Positions 1 through 13,115 of a stretch of DNA of 64,000 nucleotides are shown here, piece after piece (the first letter of the stretch is position 1; every line of letters begins with the position of its first letter). The notes beneath the pieces were generated by a model that was not told the DNA's origin, searched no databases, and was given only the letters and a program-made list of their open reading frames with translations. Made by a program: the position numbers and the translations under genes. This DNA comes from Eumeta japonica. Its lineage: Eukaryota; Arthropoda; Insecta; Lepidoptera; Psychidae. The DNA lies in assembly GCA_005406025.1 (NCBI GenBank), contig BGZK01002049.1, forward strand, positions 1 through 64,000. The letters run 5' to 3'.

Positions 1-593
1 TATCGATCGATTCGATCGATATTATCGATTTTCGATCGTTCGCGAGTAGAGTTTCCGACTGTGTATGTCTGTCGACACGTCCGATCCTCTAAAAAGATGA
101 CGCGGAGATGATACACACATATTTATTTATTTATTCATTTATTCAACATCGCCGTCGCCGTCGCCGTCGTCGTTCGGAGCCGTGTCGCAGGAATACGGCT
201 CCTCCTGCTCCCGCTCCCTCTCCCGCTGCGCCGCGCCGGGCTCCGCCGACTGCCCGACTGTCAGAATGCTGCCGCTCGCTGCTGTCACTCGCTCTAGGGA
301 TGTCCGTACATATTTATAATAAATATATCGATATCGATGAACGATATATTTTTTATTTTTTTTCCATTTATCTATCTATCAAATGGAAATATTGTCGTCG
401 AACGGTCGATACGAGTCAAAACAGAGTTCAGAGAGAGAAAATTTTTCATCATCGATATCTCTTGCCGCCGACCGCCGGCCGGCCCGGCCATCGAGCCCGC
501 CGTACCCGCATCGCACCGCACTCCCCCCCGTGCGTAGCCCCATCCGTAGCCGTTGCGCGCGCGTGAACCCTCCGCTCGGCGAACGTGAATCAG
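1..593. other. H1-H2A spacer, unit 1
   Basis: Non-coding spacer with CGAT-rich simple sequence at 1-40, a GC-rich stretch around 160-260, the octamer TATCGATA at 326-333 and a 9 bp inverted repeat (TTTCCATTT at 361-369, AAATGGAAA at 381-389). The same spacer recurs before each H2A. No protein homology was recognised in its ORFs. Confidence 0.8.
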
Positions 594-623
594 TATAAAA
601 GACCGTTTTATCGTAATTCACGC
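594..623 (+). promoter_or_regulatory. H2A core promoter, unit 1, cut by element A
   Basis: TATAAAAG lies at 594-601. The target duplication TAATTCACGC is at 614-623, and element A follows directly. The first T of the TATA box is 29 bp before the last base of the duplication, so the insertion sits where transcription should begin. The H2A gene itself lies 5.8 kb downstream and has lost this promoter. Confidence 0.85.
614..623. repeat. Left target-site duplication of element A
   Basis: TAATTCACGC, matched at 6355-6364. It may be one or two bases shorter, because the right copy abuts the A-run. Confidence 0.9.
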
Positions 624-1430
624 AAACATTCCCTTGTGTGGTTCGGTTGCGTGAGGTCGTGTCGCTCTCGAGCTCTGACCACGCATTGGAAACCTGCGCT
701 TTCGAACATTTCGCTTAGCGAAATACTTCCGTGCTCTGCCGCTACGGCGCCGCGAGTGGCATAGCTTTCGATTCCGCCGCGAGTTAGTGTGTGTTGTGAT
801 TAAAATTTTAATTATATTTCACGTAATTTTATTTAGGAAAATACGTGTATTTTTATTTAGTTTAGTTTACGCGTGTGTATAGTGCGTCGTAATAAGATTA
901 GTGTTGCTAGGCGACCCCGTGGCCGCCGGCCGCTAGCGCGCCCGCCGCCGCCCGCGAGCCGCCTCGGTGGGTCGCCGCCTGGCGGACCGCCGCCTCCCGC
1001 CACCCACCGCTTACGTCACCGCGCGCCGCGCCGCGACATCGCCGCCCGGCACGTGCCCGCCTCGTGCCTCGTGTCCGAGTCGTTTCCTTTGTTAGTTTTC
1101 GCGCGTATATTTTTCGCGCGTACTATTCGCGCGTATATTTCACGCGTACATTGCGCGCGTTTAATAGTGTTTAATAGTGTTATCTATTTATCAGTGTAGT
1201 GTTCCCCTTTAGTGTCCTTAGGCCGCCGGTGCTCTCGGAGTACCTGCGGCTCTCGTTCCCGGGTCTGTGGGCGAGTGGTTCGCTACAGGCGGAGTTTTGT
1301 TAACGTGTTTAAGTGTGCTGCCTCCGGTGAGTGATAGCAGTTAATAAATTTATTTTAATTTGAATTACTCATTTCAAATTACTATTCAACCCTTACGCAG
1401 AGGGATCAGTTTTAAAATAATTTAGTAGTC
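624..1430 (+). other. 5' UTR of element A
   Basis: About 800 bp, GC-rich from 910 to 1080, then repeated CGCGCGTA motifs from 1100 to 1160. No homology-supported ORF. It holds a possible intron at 1327-1400. Element F repeats this region from about position 752 of A onward. Confidence 0.75.
1327..1400 (+). other. Intron-like segment in the element A 5' UTR
   Basis: The donor-like CCG/GTGAGT begins at 1327 and an acceptor CCCTTACGCAG ends at 1400, 30 bases before the ORF1 start. It is 74 bases long and AT-rich inside. Element B has a similar GT-AG segment in the same place. Splicing is not shown; this is a pattern call. Confidence 0.35.
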
Positions 1431-3135
1431 ATGGAAACTAATACCTCCTGCCCCTCTGGGGCAGGAGGGGTGCCAAAGGGACCCGTAACCCGGGCCCTTA
1501 TCAAGGACATTATACAGAAATCGCTCTCAGAAATGGGCTACGAGTGCCCGGAGAGCGACTTAGAGAAATTTGTAAAGCAGCCACGCCTGTACCGAGTCGC
1601 ACGGCCACGCCCGCTACGAGTGCGAGCTCGAGCAGGGCCCAGTCACCGGTCAAAAGCAAAGGCAAACGTAAGGCCATTTCGTCGTCGTCCGGGGAGGATA
1701 GTGCGGGCTCGGACTGCACCGTCGTCGGCTCGGACGAAGAGTCAGAATCCGCCACGAACACGTGGGACTCCGGCAGTGCAGGTAGGTCGTCCAGATCCCG
1801 CACCAATTCCGATGCTTCGTTCTCCTCGTTCAAGGGAAGAACAAAAGGCAGTCCGTAAAATGGTTAAAAATCCAAATCAAATAACCAGCCAGAAGTCAAA
1901 GTAAATACCGATATGGAAGTAGAGGCGGCTCAGGCTCCGCCTCCTGCGGCCCCAGCTGCCCTTCCCAGCCTGCTCAGGTCAGGCCGCCACCTCCGCGCAG
2001 ATGGTGACCGACGGAGCCCCTTCCAGATCAGGTGTGAAACCGCCGCGCCTCCCAAGGCCAAAATCCCCCACCAATTTTTTTGCGCAAAGGCGCTAATTTT
2101 GTGAAAATTTCTGCAGATTGCACGCGTCTGCACATAAATTATTCTAAAGCCGTCCGCGTAGCCGATGACGGCATTAAGATGATCTGCCCCAATGTTGAGA
2201 CTTTTCGTAGTCTCAACAAGTACCTTGTCGACAACAAGGTACAATTCCACACTTACGCTCTTGAAGAAGAGCGTAAGATCAAAGCGGTAATCCGCGGTAT
2301 TCCTGCTGATTTCGCCCTCGACGATATCCAAAACGACCTATGCGGTCAATTTTCCTGTGCACTCGGTGCACAGAATGACCAGACGCGACGGCAGTCCGCT
2401 CTGATGGTGCTCGCGATCCTCCCACGGACCGACGATGCCAAGAAAATCTTTAACTCGCTTCGAGTTGTATGCGGCCTCTCGGGTATCCGAGTAGAGGCCC
2501 CATTTAAAAAAGGCGGCCCCGGTCAATGCCACCGGTGCCAAAAATATGGTCACGCGGCCGCGAATTGTCACGCGGACCCCCGCTGCGTCAAATGTCTGGT
2601 CCCACATTGGACCAAAGAGTGCCCGCTCACTCGGGAGTCGCAGGAGAAACCCTCCTGTGTTAACTGCGGCCAACAACATACGGCCAATTATAGGGGATGC
2701 CCGAAGGCTCCCAAATTCATGCCCCGAGGTAGGCCTAATTACAAGAGGCCCCCTCGCCCCCGTCGCCCCCCCCCGGGATCTGGAAAACTTCCCGGCACTC
2801 GCGTCTAATAGAAAGACAACTCCTGTTGTCAATTTCCGCCCCGCCCCCGCACCCTCCTCCAACCCGTGGGGAAGGAATCAGCCCCCGAGGGCCGTACCGG
2901 AGCCGCCGAGGGAGCCCATTCGCCGCGCTCCCCAGGCGCCACTTCCGCGACCGCGACCGCGGGCGCCTCATCGTTTGGTAACGACATCCAAACGGTGATG
3001 GCCGTTCTCCGCGCAGTTTCGAGCTCGGAGATCGCTGAGTTCGCCGGTCAGCTCCGAGCATGCCGCAACGTGGAGGAAAAACTCCTCGTTTTGGTTAGGT
3101 ACCACGACCTGATGGTACGTTTAGAGTCCATATAA
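1431..3135 (+). CDS. Element A ORF1: Gag-like nucleic acid binding protein, frameshifted
   Basis: It starts at ATG 1431, which matches the ORF1 start of element B in context (a Ser/Cys-Pro-rich start, then a helix with GYECP). The frame is lost near 1580, in the Ser-rich acidic region, and again several times up to 2866. The PRE_C2HC-like region with FHTYALEEER is at about 2250-2470. Three zinc knuckles follow: CX2CX4HX4C at about 2527, CX2CX3HX4C at about 2584 and CX2CX4HX6C at about 2662. The last segment (2866-3135) carries a C-terminal helical block that is also in B and C. The stop codon abuts the ORF2 start. Expected role: RNA binding and assembly of the element RNP. Confidence 0.85.
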
Positions 3136-5966
3136 ATGTCTACACCCGGGTGTAGCAGTTTTCCCCCCTTAGGTGGACGCCGTAAACCAAAAAATTTAAA
3201 ACTATTATCGTTTAACGCGAACGGACTCCAAAAAAATATTCCCGAACTGACGAACTGTATGTCGGAGTACGGGATCGATATCGCGCTCATACAAGAAACT
3301 TTTCTGAAGCCAAATAGGCCTAGAGCCTGCGCCATCGCAGGCTACGTACAGCTACGAACGGACAGGACGTACGCTAGAAAGGTGGTACAGCCCTTACTAT
3401 AGTCGCTCGCTCCATTGCTGTCCCATTAAAATACCCCATTAGTTAATATGGAAGCTACGGGATGTAGACTCGCTATGACGGGTCATCGCACTATCATCAT
3501 AGTTTCGGTTTACCTCCCGTCTCCAAAGCCGTTGCTCCGGAGCGACCTTAGAGCCCTCCTTGCCCTAGGGGATGCCGTCATCCTCTTCGGCGATTTTAAT
3601 TGTAAAAATCCCAGATGGGGCTGTGCCATAATGAATGAAAATGGAGAAAAACTAGATCAACTCCAAGACAGACTCGAGTTCGAAATCATCGCGCCCTCTA
3701 CGGCGACCTACTTCCCCCATAACGATACTTATAGGACGTCAATTTTAGATATTGCTCTGACAAAAGGAGTCGCCTTAAATTTAAACTATATCGAGACTCT
3801 TAATAGACTTTCATCAGATCACCGGCCGGTATTGTTAAAAATGGGTCCTCCCGACGGCGGGAGGCCTATCCCCACTATCAAAATCACCGACTGGAAGAAA
3901 GTGTCGACCGCGTTCGAAAAATCGACACTCCTCCGCTCAATAGTATACCTGATGACATTAGGACGACTGAACAGATCGACCATGCTATAGGTGCTCTTAC
4001 CAGCCACGTCAGGACAGTGGTCAAGAGATGCGAGCGGGAGGTTCCGGCATCCTCGGATCGTCGAAAGTTTCCGCCTGACATTCTTGAATTGATAAGAGCT
4101 AAAACAAAGCTTTGCGCCGCGCGAGCGCATATCCCACTCCCGAATATCGATCCAGAGCGCGAGCTCTCCAACGCGAAGTAAAGCTCGCGTTCAGGAATTC
4201 CGAAATGAGAGTTGGAGCGACCTCATGGAGGAAATTACACCGTCACATAAAGCGTTTTGGAGAATTACCAAGGCGCTCAAAACGGAGGGGTATACTCCTA
4301 TACCCCCGCTTAAAAGACCGGACGGCTCCATCGCCCTCGACGACGCGGAGGTAGCGGAGTGCATAGCAGACTCTATCGAGACTCAATGCTCTCACGCCTC
4401 CCCCCCGCACGACACAGCTCATATTAGTCGCATCGAGGAAGAGGTTCTTCAAAAAACCTCCCTCGAACCGAAAGACGATCTGACACCTGTCTCACTCAGC
4501 GAAGTCCAACTGCTGGTGAGATCGCTCAAGACCAGAAAGGCACCGGGCCTTGATGGCGTTAGTAATAAAGCAATTAAATGCTTTCCACAACAATTGTTAA
4601 GTCTACTGGTCGCGATTTTTAATGCGTGCCTTCAAAATTGTTATTTTCCTCCAGCCTGGAAAGAGGCGGAGGTAATCGGCATTCACAAACCAGGGAAACC
4701 GCGCGACCTCCCTGCCAGCTATAGACCGATCAGCCTCCTGAGCGGTCTGGCCAAATTATTCGAGAGAGTTCTTAAAACTCGTCTCAGTAAACATCTGTTC
4801 GGCAAAGGCCTTATCATCGATGAACAGTTCGGTTTTCGCCCGGCCCACTCATGTCCACAGCAAGTCCTCCGCTTAGTCGAATATGTCACGGAGGGCTTTA
4901 AATCTAAACAAAAAAAACCGTAGCTGTCTTCTTTGACGTAGCTAAGGCTTTTGACAGAGTATGGCACGCCGGTTTGGTATATAAATTATATTCCCTTCAA
5001 GTACCAGATCGTCTCATATTCATTATTCAAAATTTCCTCTCCAATAGGCATTTTACATTTAGGCATGAGCGTACTCACTCGACCAGACGTTTAATCAGAG
5101 CCGGAGTTCCGCAAGGCTCCGCCCTCTCTCCCCTCCTGTACTCCGCGTACACTAATGACATACCGAGACCGTCGTCCGGCGTCCAACTCGCGTTATTTGC
5201 CGACGATACCGCTTTATTTTATAAATGTAGGAATAGGTCCACCCTATCCACCATCCTCCGCCTCCAGAGGGCCATTGATGAGCTAGGTCAATGGTTCCGT
5301 CTCTGGAGGATTGAAGTCAATCCCGAAAAGTCGGCAGCTATACAATTTAAGTATAGCAAGCATAGGAGTCAATTGGTTGTCGACTGGAACACTCCTTCCT
5401 TAAAAATGTTGAACGCGAAAATTCCGTGGCAACGGTCTTATAAATACTTAGGCGTCACGCTCGATAAGAATCTCCACTTTCGAGAACACATCGCGCGTGT
5501 TAGAAGAATGCTCTTTTACACAGCAAGGCTCGGAGCCATGCTCGGTAGAAAGAGTAAACTATCTAGGCGTAATAAACTTACTTTGTACAAAATGTGCATT
5601 AGGACGGTGTTGACGTACGCGTCTCCAGTCTTCGCTCACGCCGCTCCTAAAGCACTACATAGGCTACAGGTAATACAGAATAAATTCTGTAGAGCAGCGA
5701 CGGACGCACATTGGTGTGTTCGTAATTCCATTCTCCATAGAGATTTGGAACTCCCCACTCTCTCTAAATACATGAAGGACGCATCGAAGCGATTTTTCGA
5801 CATCGCGGGATCACATCCCAATGCGCTTCTTCGAGCGGCGGTCGACTATCAACCGCCGCCCCCCACCCACTTTATCCGAAGACCACGGAACGTACTATTC
5901 GATCCACCTGACGCTCTTACAGCGGCAGTTGATAGCCTCAATGACGTCAACGACACCCATGACTGA
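3136..5966 (+). CDS. Element A ORF2: AP endonuclease and reverse transcriptase, frameshifted
   Basis: It starts at ATG 3136, directly after the ORF1 stop (TAAATG). The endonuclease motifs are LSFNANG, QET, GDFN and SDHRPV (about 3200-3830). RT motifs include APGLDG (about 4545), YRPISLL (about 4720), FGFRP (about 4830), FFDVAKAFD spanning a shift (about 4930), GVPQGS (about 5105) and the catalytic FADD (5196-5207). The C-terminus has WCVRNS and HRDLELP and no RNase H. At least four shifts break the frame, near 3390, 3950, 4200 and 4920. These could be age or consensus error. Confidence 0.88.
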
Positions 5967-6354
5967 CTTAGAATAGGTCAATCCGCTAGTTAGGTCATCA
6001 ACCTGAGCTCTTACTCCACCCGGCCGCCGCAGACCGCTCCCGGCCGGAGGAAACGGGAACCGACCCGTGACGGTTCCCGGTGACATCCTATGCCGAGGCG
6101 ACATCCTTCAGGTGTCGTCCATAGCATGTCACGCGCCGTCGGCACTCACGTGCCGTCCGGCCGCGTTCGGTGAAGCTATAGTCGTCCGACCGGTCGCCAG
6201 ACTCGTCGCCTGACTATATAGCATAGCCGACCAACTACTTCACCTTCAGGGGACTTTTTAGTGGGTTTCAGCCCCACACTACCCACGCGTACGGGCGCGG
6301 GTGTGCGGGATAGACATTTTTACCTCCACGTCGCAAGTGGAAACAAAAAAAAAA
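5967..6354 (+). other. 3' UTR of element A with stacked hairpins
   Basis: It holds a perfect 9 bp hairpin (CGGGAACCG 6054-6062, CGGTTCCCG 6071-6079), a longer imperfect hairpin at 6080-6132, then the motif CTTTTTAGTGGG, a small CCAC/GTGG hairpin and an A-run. The same elements in different sequence are seen in B. Confidence 0.75.
6080..6132 (+). other. Long 3' UTR hairpin of element A
   Basis: The outer stem GTGACAT (6080-6086) pairs with ATGTCAC (6126-6132). Inner pairs are TATG with CATA and GCGACA with TGTCGT. Element B keeps the fold at 39020-39074 with changed bases on both sides. Confidence 0.75.
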
Positions 6355-6364
6355 TAATTCACGC
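6355..6364. repeat. Right target-site duplication of element A
   Basis: TAATTCACGC directly after the terminal A-run; H2A leader sequence (GCTGAAACTACAC) resumes here. Confidence 0.9.
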
Positions 6365-6463
6365 TGAAACTACACATTCATTCATTGTCGTTAACGCGCG
6401 CGCGCGTGGTGTGTACATAGTTTTATTCAGTGTCGTTGTTGTCGTTCGACTCGCTCTCGAACT

Positions 6464-6837
6464 ATGTCCGGCCGTGGAAAAGGTGGTAAAGTGAAGGGAA
6501 AGGCGAAGTCGCGTTCGAATCGAGCCGGTCTTCAATTCCCCGTCGGCCGTATTCATAGGCTGCTGCGCAAGGGTAACTATGCGGAGCGCGTCGGCGCCGG
6601 TGCTCCCGTCTACCTGGCCGCCGTTATGGAATATCTCGCCGCCGAGGTGCTCGAGTTGGCCGGTAACGCGGCGCGCGACAACAAGAAGACCAGGATCATC
6701 CCTAGACATCTTCAGCTCGCGATACGCAACGACGAGGAGCTGAACAAGCTCCTTAGCGGCGTGACGATCGCCCAGGGAGGCGTACTGCCGAACATTCAGG
6801 CGGTATTGCTGCCGAAGAAGACCGAAAGAAGGCGTAA
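6464..6837 (+). CDS. H2A: Histone H2A, unit 1 copy, shift near the C-terminus
   Basis: Canonical replication-dependent H2A, the partner of H2B in the nucleosome core. It starts [15 protein letters not shown] and keeps the AGLQFPVGR and NDEELNKLL regions. It lacks the SQ tail of H2A.X or H2A.V. One A is missing from the AAAA of the penultimate Lys codons (about 6824), so the raw frame runs on to 6988; the expected stop is TAA 6835-6837. It begins 110 bp after element A, so the TATA box lies upstream of the element and expression is probably lost or changed. Confidence 0.95.
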
Positions 6838-6875
6838 GCCACAGTCTGCCGTAGCGTACGCTGACTCTGAGAAAC

Positions 6876-6890
6876 GGCCCTTTCAGGGCC
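6876..6890 (+). terminator. Histone 3' stem-loop, H2A unit 1
   Basis: GGCCCTTTCAGGGCC; one T short of the GGCCCTTTTCAGGGCC seen in unit 2. It is the SLBP site for processing of non-polyadenylated histone mRNA. Confidence 0.93.
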
Positions 6891-7349
6891 ACAATATTGT
6901 TCGTTTGAGAACGAGTTTCGCATACCGGCATCATCGTCGACACCTGTCGATATTATTACACTTTAGTAAGACAAACAACACAAATTAATTTATTAATTAA
7001 CCTTGATCATTTATGTATATCTCTATCCTAATAACGCTTGTCGCTTGCAGCAAGGGGGCGAACATTATCGAACTAAGTCTACATTCTTCTTCCCGCTTAG
7101 TCGTGATCGAAATAACTAACTACTACTTGTTCGATTTCGATAAAAACAAGCCATAAAATAAATAAAGATAAAGCGACTTAGCGATAGGTGCAGTAGAGTC
7201 TTGCAATGCTTTTGCCTTTGCTCTTTGCCTCTTTGCTGTCAAAACGATGATTATTAATTAATAATTATATATTAATCGTCTCTATTGGGGCGGCCATAAA
7301 TTAGTAAACAATTTATATTACGAGAGAGTTATTGTCATTCAACGAGAAT

Positions 7350-7543
7350 AATAATAGTGATAGTGATAGCGATAGCAATAGTAATAGTGATAGCGATAGT
7401 AATAGTGATAGTAATAGCAATAGCAATAGCAATAGCAATAGCAATAGCAATAGCAATAGTGATAGCAATAGTAGTAATAGTAATAGCGATAGTAGTAATA
7501 GTAATAGCGATAGTAGTAATAGTAATAGTGATAGTAGTAATAG
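7350..7543. repeat. (AGYRAT)n hexanucleotide microsatellite
   Basis: Runs of AGTAAT, AGCAAT, AGCGAT and AGTGAT. The order of variant hexamers is nearly the same in units 1-5 (14980-15180, 24771-24973, 40245-40445, 47523-47725), and scrambled in units 6 and 7. Confidence 0.9.
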
Positions 7544-7800
7544 GCGGTATGCATCGCGTGAGAGGGAAAGAGACGGTATAACTCTGACGTGAGACAGTAA
7601 CGGCGCGCGCGCGATGGGGGGCGAGGGGAGTAGCGATTGATGAAACGCCGCCGCCCCCCCGCGCGCTCTAACCGTCAAAACGGACGGTTAAACGGTTAAA
7701 TTGTTCAAAATGGAGGTATACGATTGGCCGACGATAGAACCGTGGCTCGTTTAACGATTGCCCGACGCGGCTCGCCTAAGCCGTAACTAGCGGCTTCAGC

Positions 7801-7860
7801 GTTTTTACAATATACAATTCGTATATTACTCGCTCGCTAATCCCGCTCCGCTTACTCGTT
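7801..7860 (+). promoter_or_regulatory. H2B core promoter region, unit 1
   Basis: AT-rich ACAATATACAATTCGTATATTAC. The best TATA candidate is TATATTA at 7822-7828, about 95 bp before the ATG; ATATAC at 7810 is an alternative. The same site is at 15448, 25243, 40714, 47995 and 55488. Confidence 0.5.
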
Positions 7861-7921
7861 CGTGTTAGCGTGTTCGTGTGTGCGTTAAGTAAAGTGTGTT
7901 TCTGGTAGTAGTACTATCATC

Positions 7922-8296
7922 ATGCCGCCCAAGACTAGTGGAAAGGCGGCGAAGAAGTCCGGTAAGGCTCAGAAGAACATCTCCAAATCTGACAAGAAAA
8001 AGAAGAAGCACAAGAGGAAGGAGAGTTACGCCATCTACATCTACAAGGTGCTCAAGCAGGTCCATCCGGACACCGGTATATCTAGCAAGGCCATGTCGAT
8101 CATGAACTCTTTCGTGAACGACATATTCGAGCGTATAGCCGCCGAAGCGTCTCGCCTCGCGCACTACAACAAACGTTCGACGATAACATCGAGGGAGGTG
8201 CAGACCTCTGTCCGTCTGCTGCTGCCCGGCGAGTTGGCGAAGCACGCAGTCAGCGAAGGTACGAAGGCCGTGACCAAGTACACCAGCTCTAAGTGA
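7922..8296 (+). CDS. H2B: Histone H2B, unit 1 copy, intact
   Basis: A 124-residue open frame with a Lys-rich tail ([18 protein letters not shown]), then the histone fold from about residue 35 ([19 protein letters not shown]) to the KYTSSK end, the usual insect H2B length. It dimerises with H2A. The tail resembles insect and in particular bee-like H2B. The gene is intronless, with a leader of about 70 bases, and is followed by a histone stem-loop 115 bases after the stop. Confidence 0.97.
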   Translation: MPPKTSGKAAKKSGKAQKNISKSDKKKKKHKRKESYAIYIYKVLKQVHPDTGISSKAMSIMNSFVNDIFERIAAEASRLAHYNKRSTITSREVQTSVRLLLPGELAKHAVSEGTKAVTKYTSSK

Positions 8297-8410
8297 GCGT
8301 GAGCGCTTGCGCGCCGCTCGCCGAGGTTACGTGCCGCCGCTCTGCTCTGCTCTGCTCTGCTATGCTCGCTGCGACACATCATACCACAACAGTCGGTCAA
8401 ACAAACAAAC

Positions 8411-8426
8411 GGCCCTTTTCAGGGCC
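8411..8426 (+). terminator. Histone 3' stem-loop, H2B unit 1
   Basis: GGCCCTTTTCAGGGCC, a full 6 bp stem with a 4-base loop. Confidence 0.95.
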
Positions 8427-8679
8427 ACAAATTTTATATCAACTCTGTTTCCTTGACAAACATACATACATAGATAGATAGATAGATAGATACTGTACAC
8501 CTTCCGCTCGTCATCGTACACCGCAAACGAATAATTCATTCATTCCGTTCATTTATAATATCAATATCATTGTTAATTAATAACAACAATGATATAATCG
8601 CGTTAATCGATCAGCTCCCGACTATCCGTATTCGCGCGATCATCGTTTCTCCGTTTTTCGTTTTAGTGTCTTTTAGTGC

Positions 8680-8681
<2 letters not shown>

Positions 8682-8731
<50 letters not shown>

Positions 8732-8826
8732 AAATAATAATAATAGTAATAAAAAAAAATAATAAAAAATTAAAATAAAAAAAAAAAAAAAAAAATTAAA
8801 AAAATTAATAAAAAAAAATAATATAT
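8682..8826. repeat. (TA)n and poly-A/T low-complexity tract
   Basis: Alternating TA followed by A-runs broken by T. The tract recurs in every unit at the same place with variable length, longest in unit 3 (about 26097-26270). Confidence 0.9.
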
Positions 8827-8977
8827 ACATAACGCCCTAATAAGACAGCCTCATTTAGGGTAGGTATCGATCGAAAAGGAAAATGGAAATTCTAACGAGA
8901 AAATCCATAGGACCGGCAAGATAATAAGGTGGGGATCGACGGACGGACGGACGGATGGAGGGAGGGAGGCGTAAGAT

Positions 8978-9020
8978 TATAAATTTGATCGTATGCGGTC
9001 GCCGCCTCACACCATACAGT
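8978..9020 (+). promoter_or_regulatory. H3 core promoter, unit 1 (empty site for element D)
   Basis: TATAAA at 8978-8983. The stretch TCGCCGCCTCAC at 8999-9010 is the site duplicated by element D in unit 3. A possible initiator, ACAGTC, follows at 9016-9021. Confidence 0.8.
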
Positions 9021-9145
9021 CCCCTGTAACCGATCGTATCGCACGCTTTAGTAACTTCTACTCCGCAGCGCGCAGTGAGTAGTAACCGCGGATTCGTGTG
9101 TGATATTTGTGTGTGTGCTGCGTATAGCGTATTGTAAGTAGATAG

Positions 9146-9562
<417 letters not shown>

Positions 9563-9686
9563 GCGCGCTTGAGTTTGCACACGACACGGTCGCGGTTCGA
9601 CATTACATTACATTACTACTTTGTGTGTGTCCGTGTCCGTGTCGTTGTCGTGCGCGCGCGTTTCCCTTAAAACGAACGCATAAAAC

Positions 9687-9701
9687 GGCCCTTTCAGGGC
9701 C
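9687..9701 (+). terminator. Histone 3' stem-loop, H3 unit 1
   Basis: GGCCCTTTCAGGGCC, one T short of the full form. Confidence 0.93.
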
Positions 9702-9930
9702 ACAGCTGTTGTCGTAAATTGTTTCTATCTATACTACGTTACTACGTACTCGATCGATCGATCGAAGCCTATATTAAATTTGCCACATCAGACATAATAG
9801 ATAGGCTAGGCATTGTTGGACAACTACTGTTTGTTTGTTATATCGTCGTATGTATCTATCTATTTTATTTGTTCTTCATATTGCATATTTAAATGCATCA
9901 TCATCATCGATCACTCCATAAACACTAATA

Positions 9931-9963
9931 AAAAAAATCGATCGATTAATCGATTTTTTTTTT
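9931..9963. repeat. A/T-flanked ATCGAT palindrome in the H3-H4 spacer
   Basis: An A-run plus ATCGAT, then CGATTA, then ATCGAT plus a T-run. It is an inverted repeat with arms of about 12 bases, present in units 1-5. Confidence 0.8.
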
Positions 9964-10122
9964 CATTTTATATAATTATCGATATTAAGTAAATTATATT
10001 TGACTACACTATACAAAAACTAGAGAATTCATCGAATCGAATCGTATGGCGCTGGCGTAGCACCTACAGCTCCCTCCCCGCCCCCGCGCAGACATTTTCT
10101 GGTGGGGCAAAATATCCGAGGA

Positions 10123-10160
10123 CATAAAACGTGGAGTGGATACTCGGTTCGCGTTCAGTT
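10123..10160 (+). promoter_or_regulatory. H4 core promoter, unit 1 (empty site for element C)
   Basis: TATA-like CATAAAAC at 10123-10130. ACTCGGTTCGCG at 10142-10153 is the stretch duplicated by element C in unit 2. It is followed at once by TTCAGTT, a good insect initiator (A at 10157). Confidence 0.82.
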
Positions 10161-10277
10161 CTCGTCGGATCGTCGCCGTAATCGGTCGAGGATAGATAGT
10201 ATTATAGTATACGTGCGGTCGAACGGGTTTATTTTTGTGTTCATTAACGTAGCGACAGCAGCAACAGCAGCGGCAAG

Positions 10278-12166
<1,889 letters not shown>

Positions 12167-13008
12167 ATGGCCGATACCGCAGTCGCATCCGAAGCACCGG
12201 CGCCGACGACTCCCGCCGCCGCGGCGAAGAAACCGAAGGCTACCGCGGTCGGTGGCGGCGGCGGTGTCGTCAAGAAGCCGAAGGCGAAACCGACGCATCC
12301 GAAGACTTCCGAGATGGTCAACAACGCGATCAGGGAGCTGAAGGAGCGCAGCGGTTCTTCTCTGCAGGCCATCAAGAAATATATCGCCGCCCAATACAAG
12401 GTAGACGCCGAGAAGCATGCGCCTTTCATAAGGAAATATCTGAAAAGCGCAGTCGAATCCGGAACTTTGATACAGACGAAGGGTAAGGGCGCGTCCGGTT
12501 CGTTCAAGCTCGAGTCTAAGTCATCTTCCGGTTCGAAAAAGTCCTCCGGCGGCGGCGGCGGCGGCGGTGGGAGCGGTGGAGTCGCCGTAGGCGCGAGCGG
12601 GGCGAAACGAGCCGGCTCTAAGTCTGCGTCCTCCGCCGCTTCGTCGAGAGCCGGCGGCGGCGGCAGAAGCTCCGCCGCCGCGATCGCCTCTTCCGAGCCG
12701 CGGCGGGCAAGAGGAAAGGCGGCCGCCGCGGCCGGTTCTCCGACGACGAAATCTAAAGCGCCGACCCCAAAGAGAAGAAGGCCGCCGCCGCCGCCGCAGC
12801 GGCTGCCGCCTCCGCCGCCGCGAAGAAGAAGCCCGCCGCCTCCGCCGCGGCGAAGGCGAAGGCGGCCAAAGCGAAGGGCGGCGTAGCGCCGAAGGCGAAG
12901 AAGACCGCCAAACCGCCGACTAAAAAACCGAAAGCTCCGAAGCCGAAGAAGGCCGCGACGCCGAAGGCGAAACCCGCCGCCGCGAAGAAGGCCGCCGAAA
13001 AGAAGTAA
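12167..13008 (+). CDS. H1: Linker histone H1, unit 1 copy, frameshifted tail
   Basis: It starts at ATG 12167 ([13 protein letters not shown]). An in-frame ATG 30 bases upstream is probably leader, because the MADT start fits insect H1. Residues 1-43 form an Ala/Pro/Lys tail. About 44-117 are the winged-helix linker-histone domain (HPKTSEMV to GSFKLES), followed by a Ser/Gly linker and a long Lys/Ala tail. The frame is lost in the tail at about 12770; the expected stop is TAA 13006-13008. It binds linker DNA between nucleosomes. Confidence 0.92.
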
Positions 13009-13115
13009 TATAATAATGTGACGTTCGATGTCGACGACGGTTTCGACTTCGAGAGAACGTTATATTACTACTGCCGCCGCCGCCTTATCTCTGTTGCGAC
13101 TGACAACAACCAAAA

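Larger units (their letters stand above)
624..6354 (+). mobile_element. Element A: complete two-ORF Jockey-like non-LTR retrotransposon
   Basis: About 5.73 kb, with a 5' UTR (624-1430), ORF1 (1431-3135), ORF2 (3136-5966), a structured 3' UTR and a terminal A-run. It is flanked by TAATTCACGC at 614-623 and 6355-6364, where the uninterrupted H2A promoter of units 2 and 5 has one copy. Its first 50 bases align with those of element B, with GGTTC at offset 16 in A and 17 in B, so the 5' end looks complete. Both ORFs carry several one-base indels. The clade call rests on a PRE_C2HC-like Gag, AP endonuclease plus RT, lack of RNase H, and a C-terminus with a Jockey-type HRDL motif. Confidence 0.92.
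6891..7921. other. H2A-H2B spacer, unit 1
   Basis: About 1 kb. It holds an AT-rich 3' flank, a hexanucleotide microsatellite at about 7350-7543 and the H2B promoter. Low-complexity ORFs across the microsatellite (Ser-Asn or poly-Leu) are not genes. Confidence 0.8.
9702..10277. other. H3-H4 spacer, unit 1
   Basis: AT-rich spacer with a CGATCGATCGATCG run near 9750, a palindrome at 9931-9963, TATCGATA near 9980 and the H4 promoter. No coding sequence. Confidence 0.8.

Noticed and set aside
624..6354. Assignment of the elements to the R1 or R2 clade
   Set aside because: Site specificity and three CCHC knuckles suggested R1, but the PRE_C2HC-like region, the ORF2 C-terminus with HRDL motif and no CCHC, and the A-run tail fit the Jockey clade better. 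A tree would settle it.
6359..6943. A 194-codon antisense ORF across H2A, and similar antisense ORFs across H2B and H3
   Set aside because: Shadows of the histone genes in codon-complementary frames; they break wherever the histone reading is altered.
7313..7678. Long Ser-Asn, Ile-Ala and poly-Leu ORFs on both strands
   Set aside because: They are translations of the hexanucleotide microsatellite in different frames.
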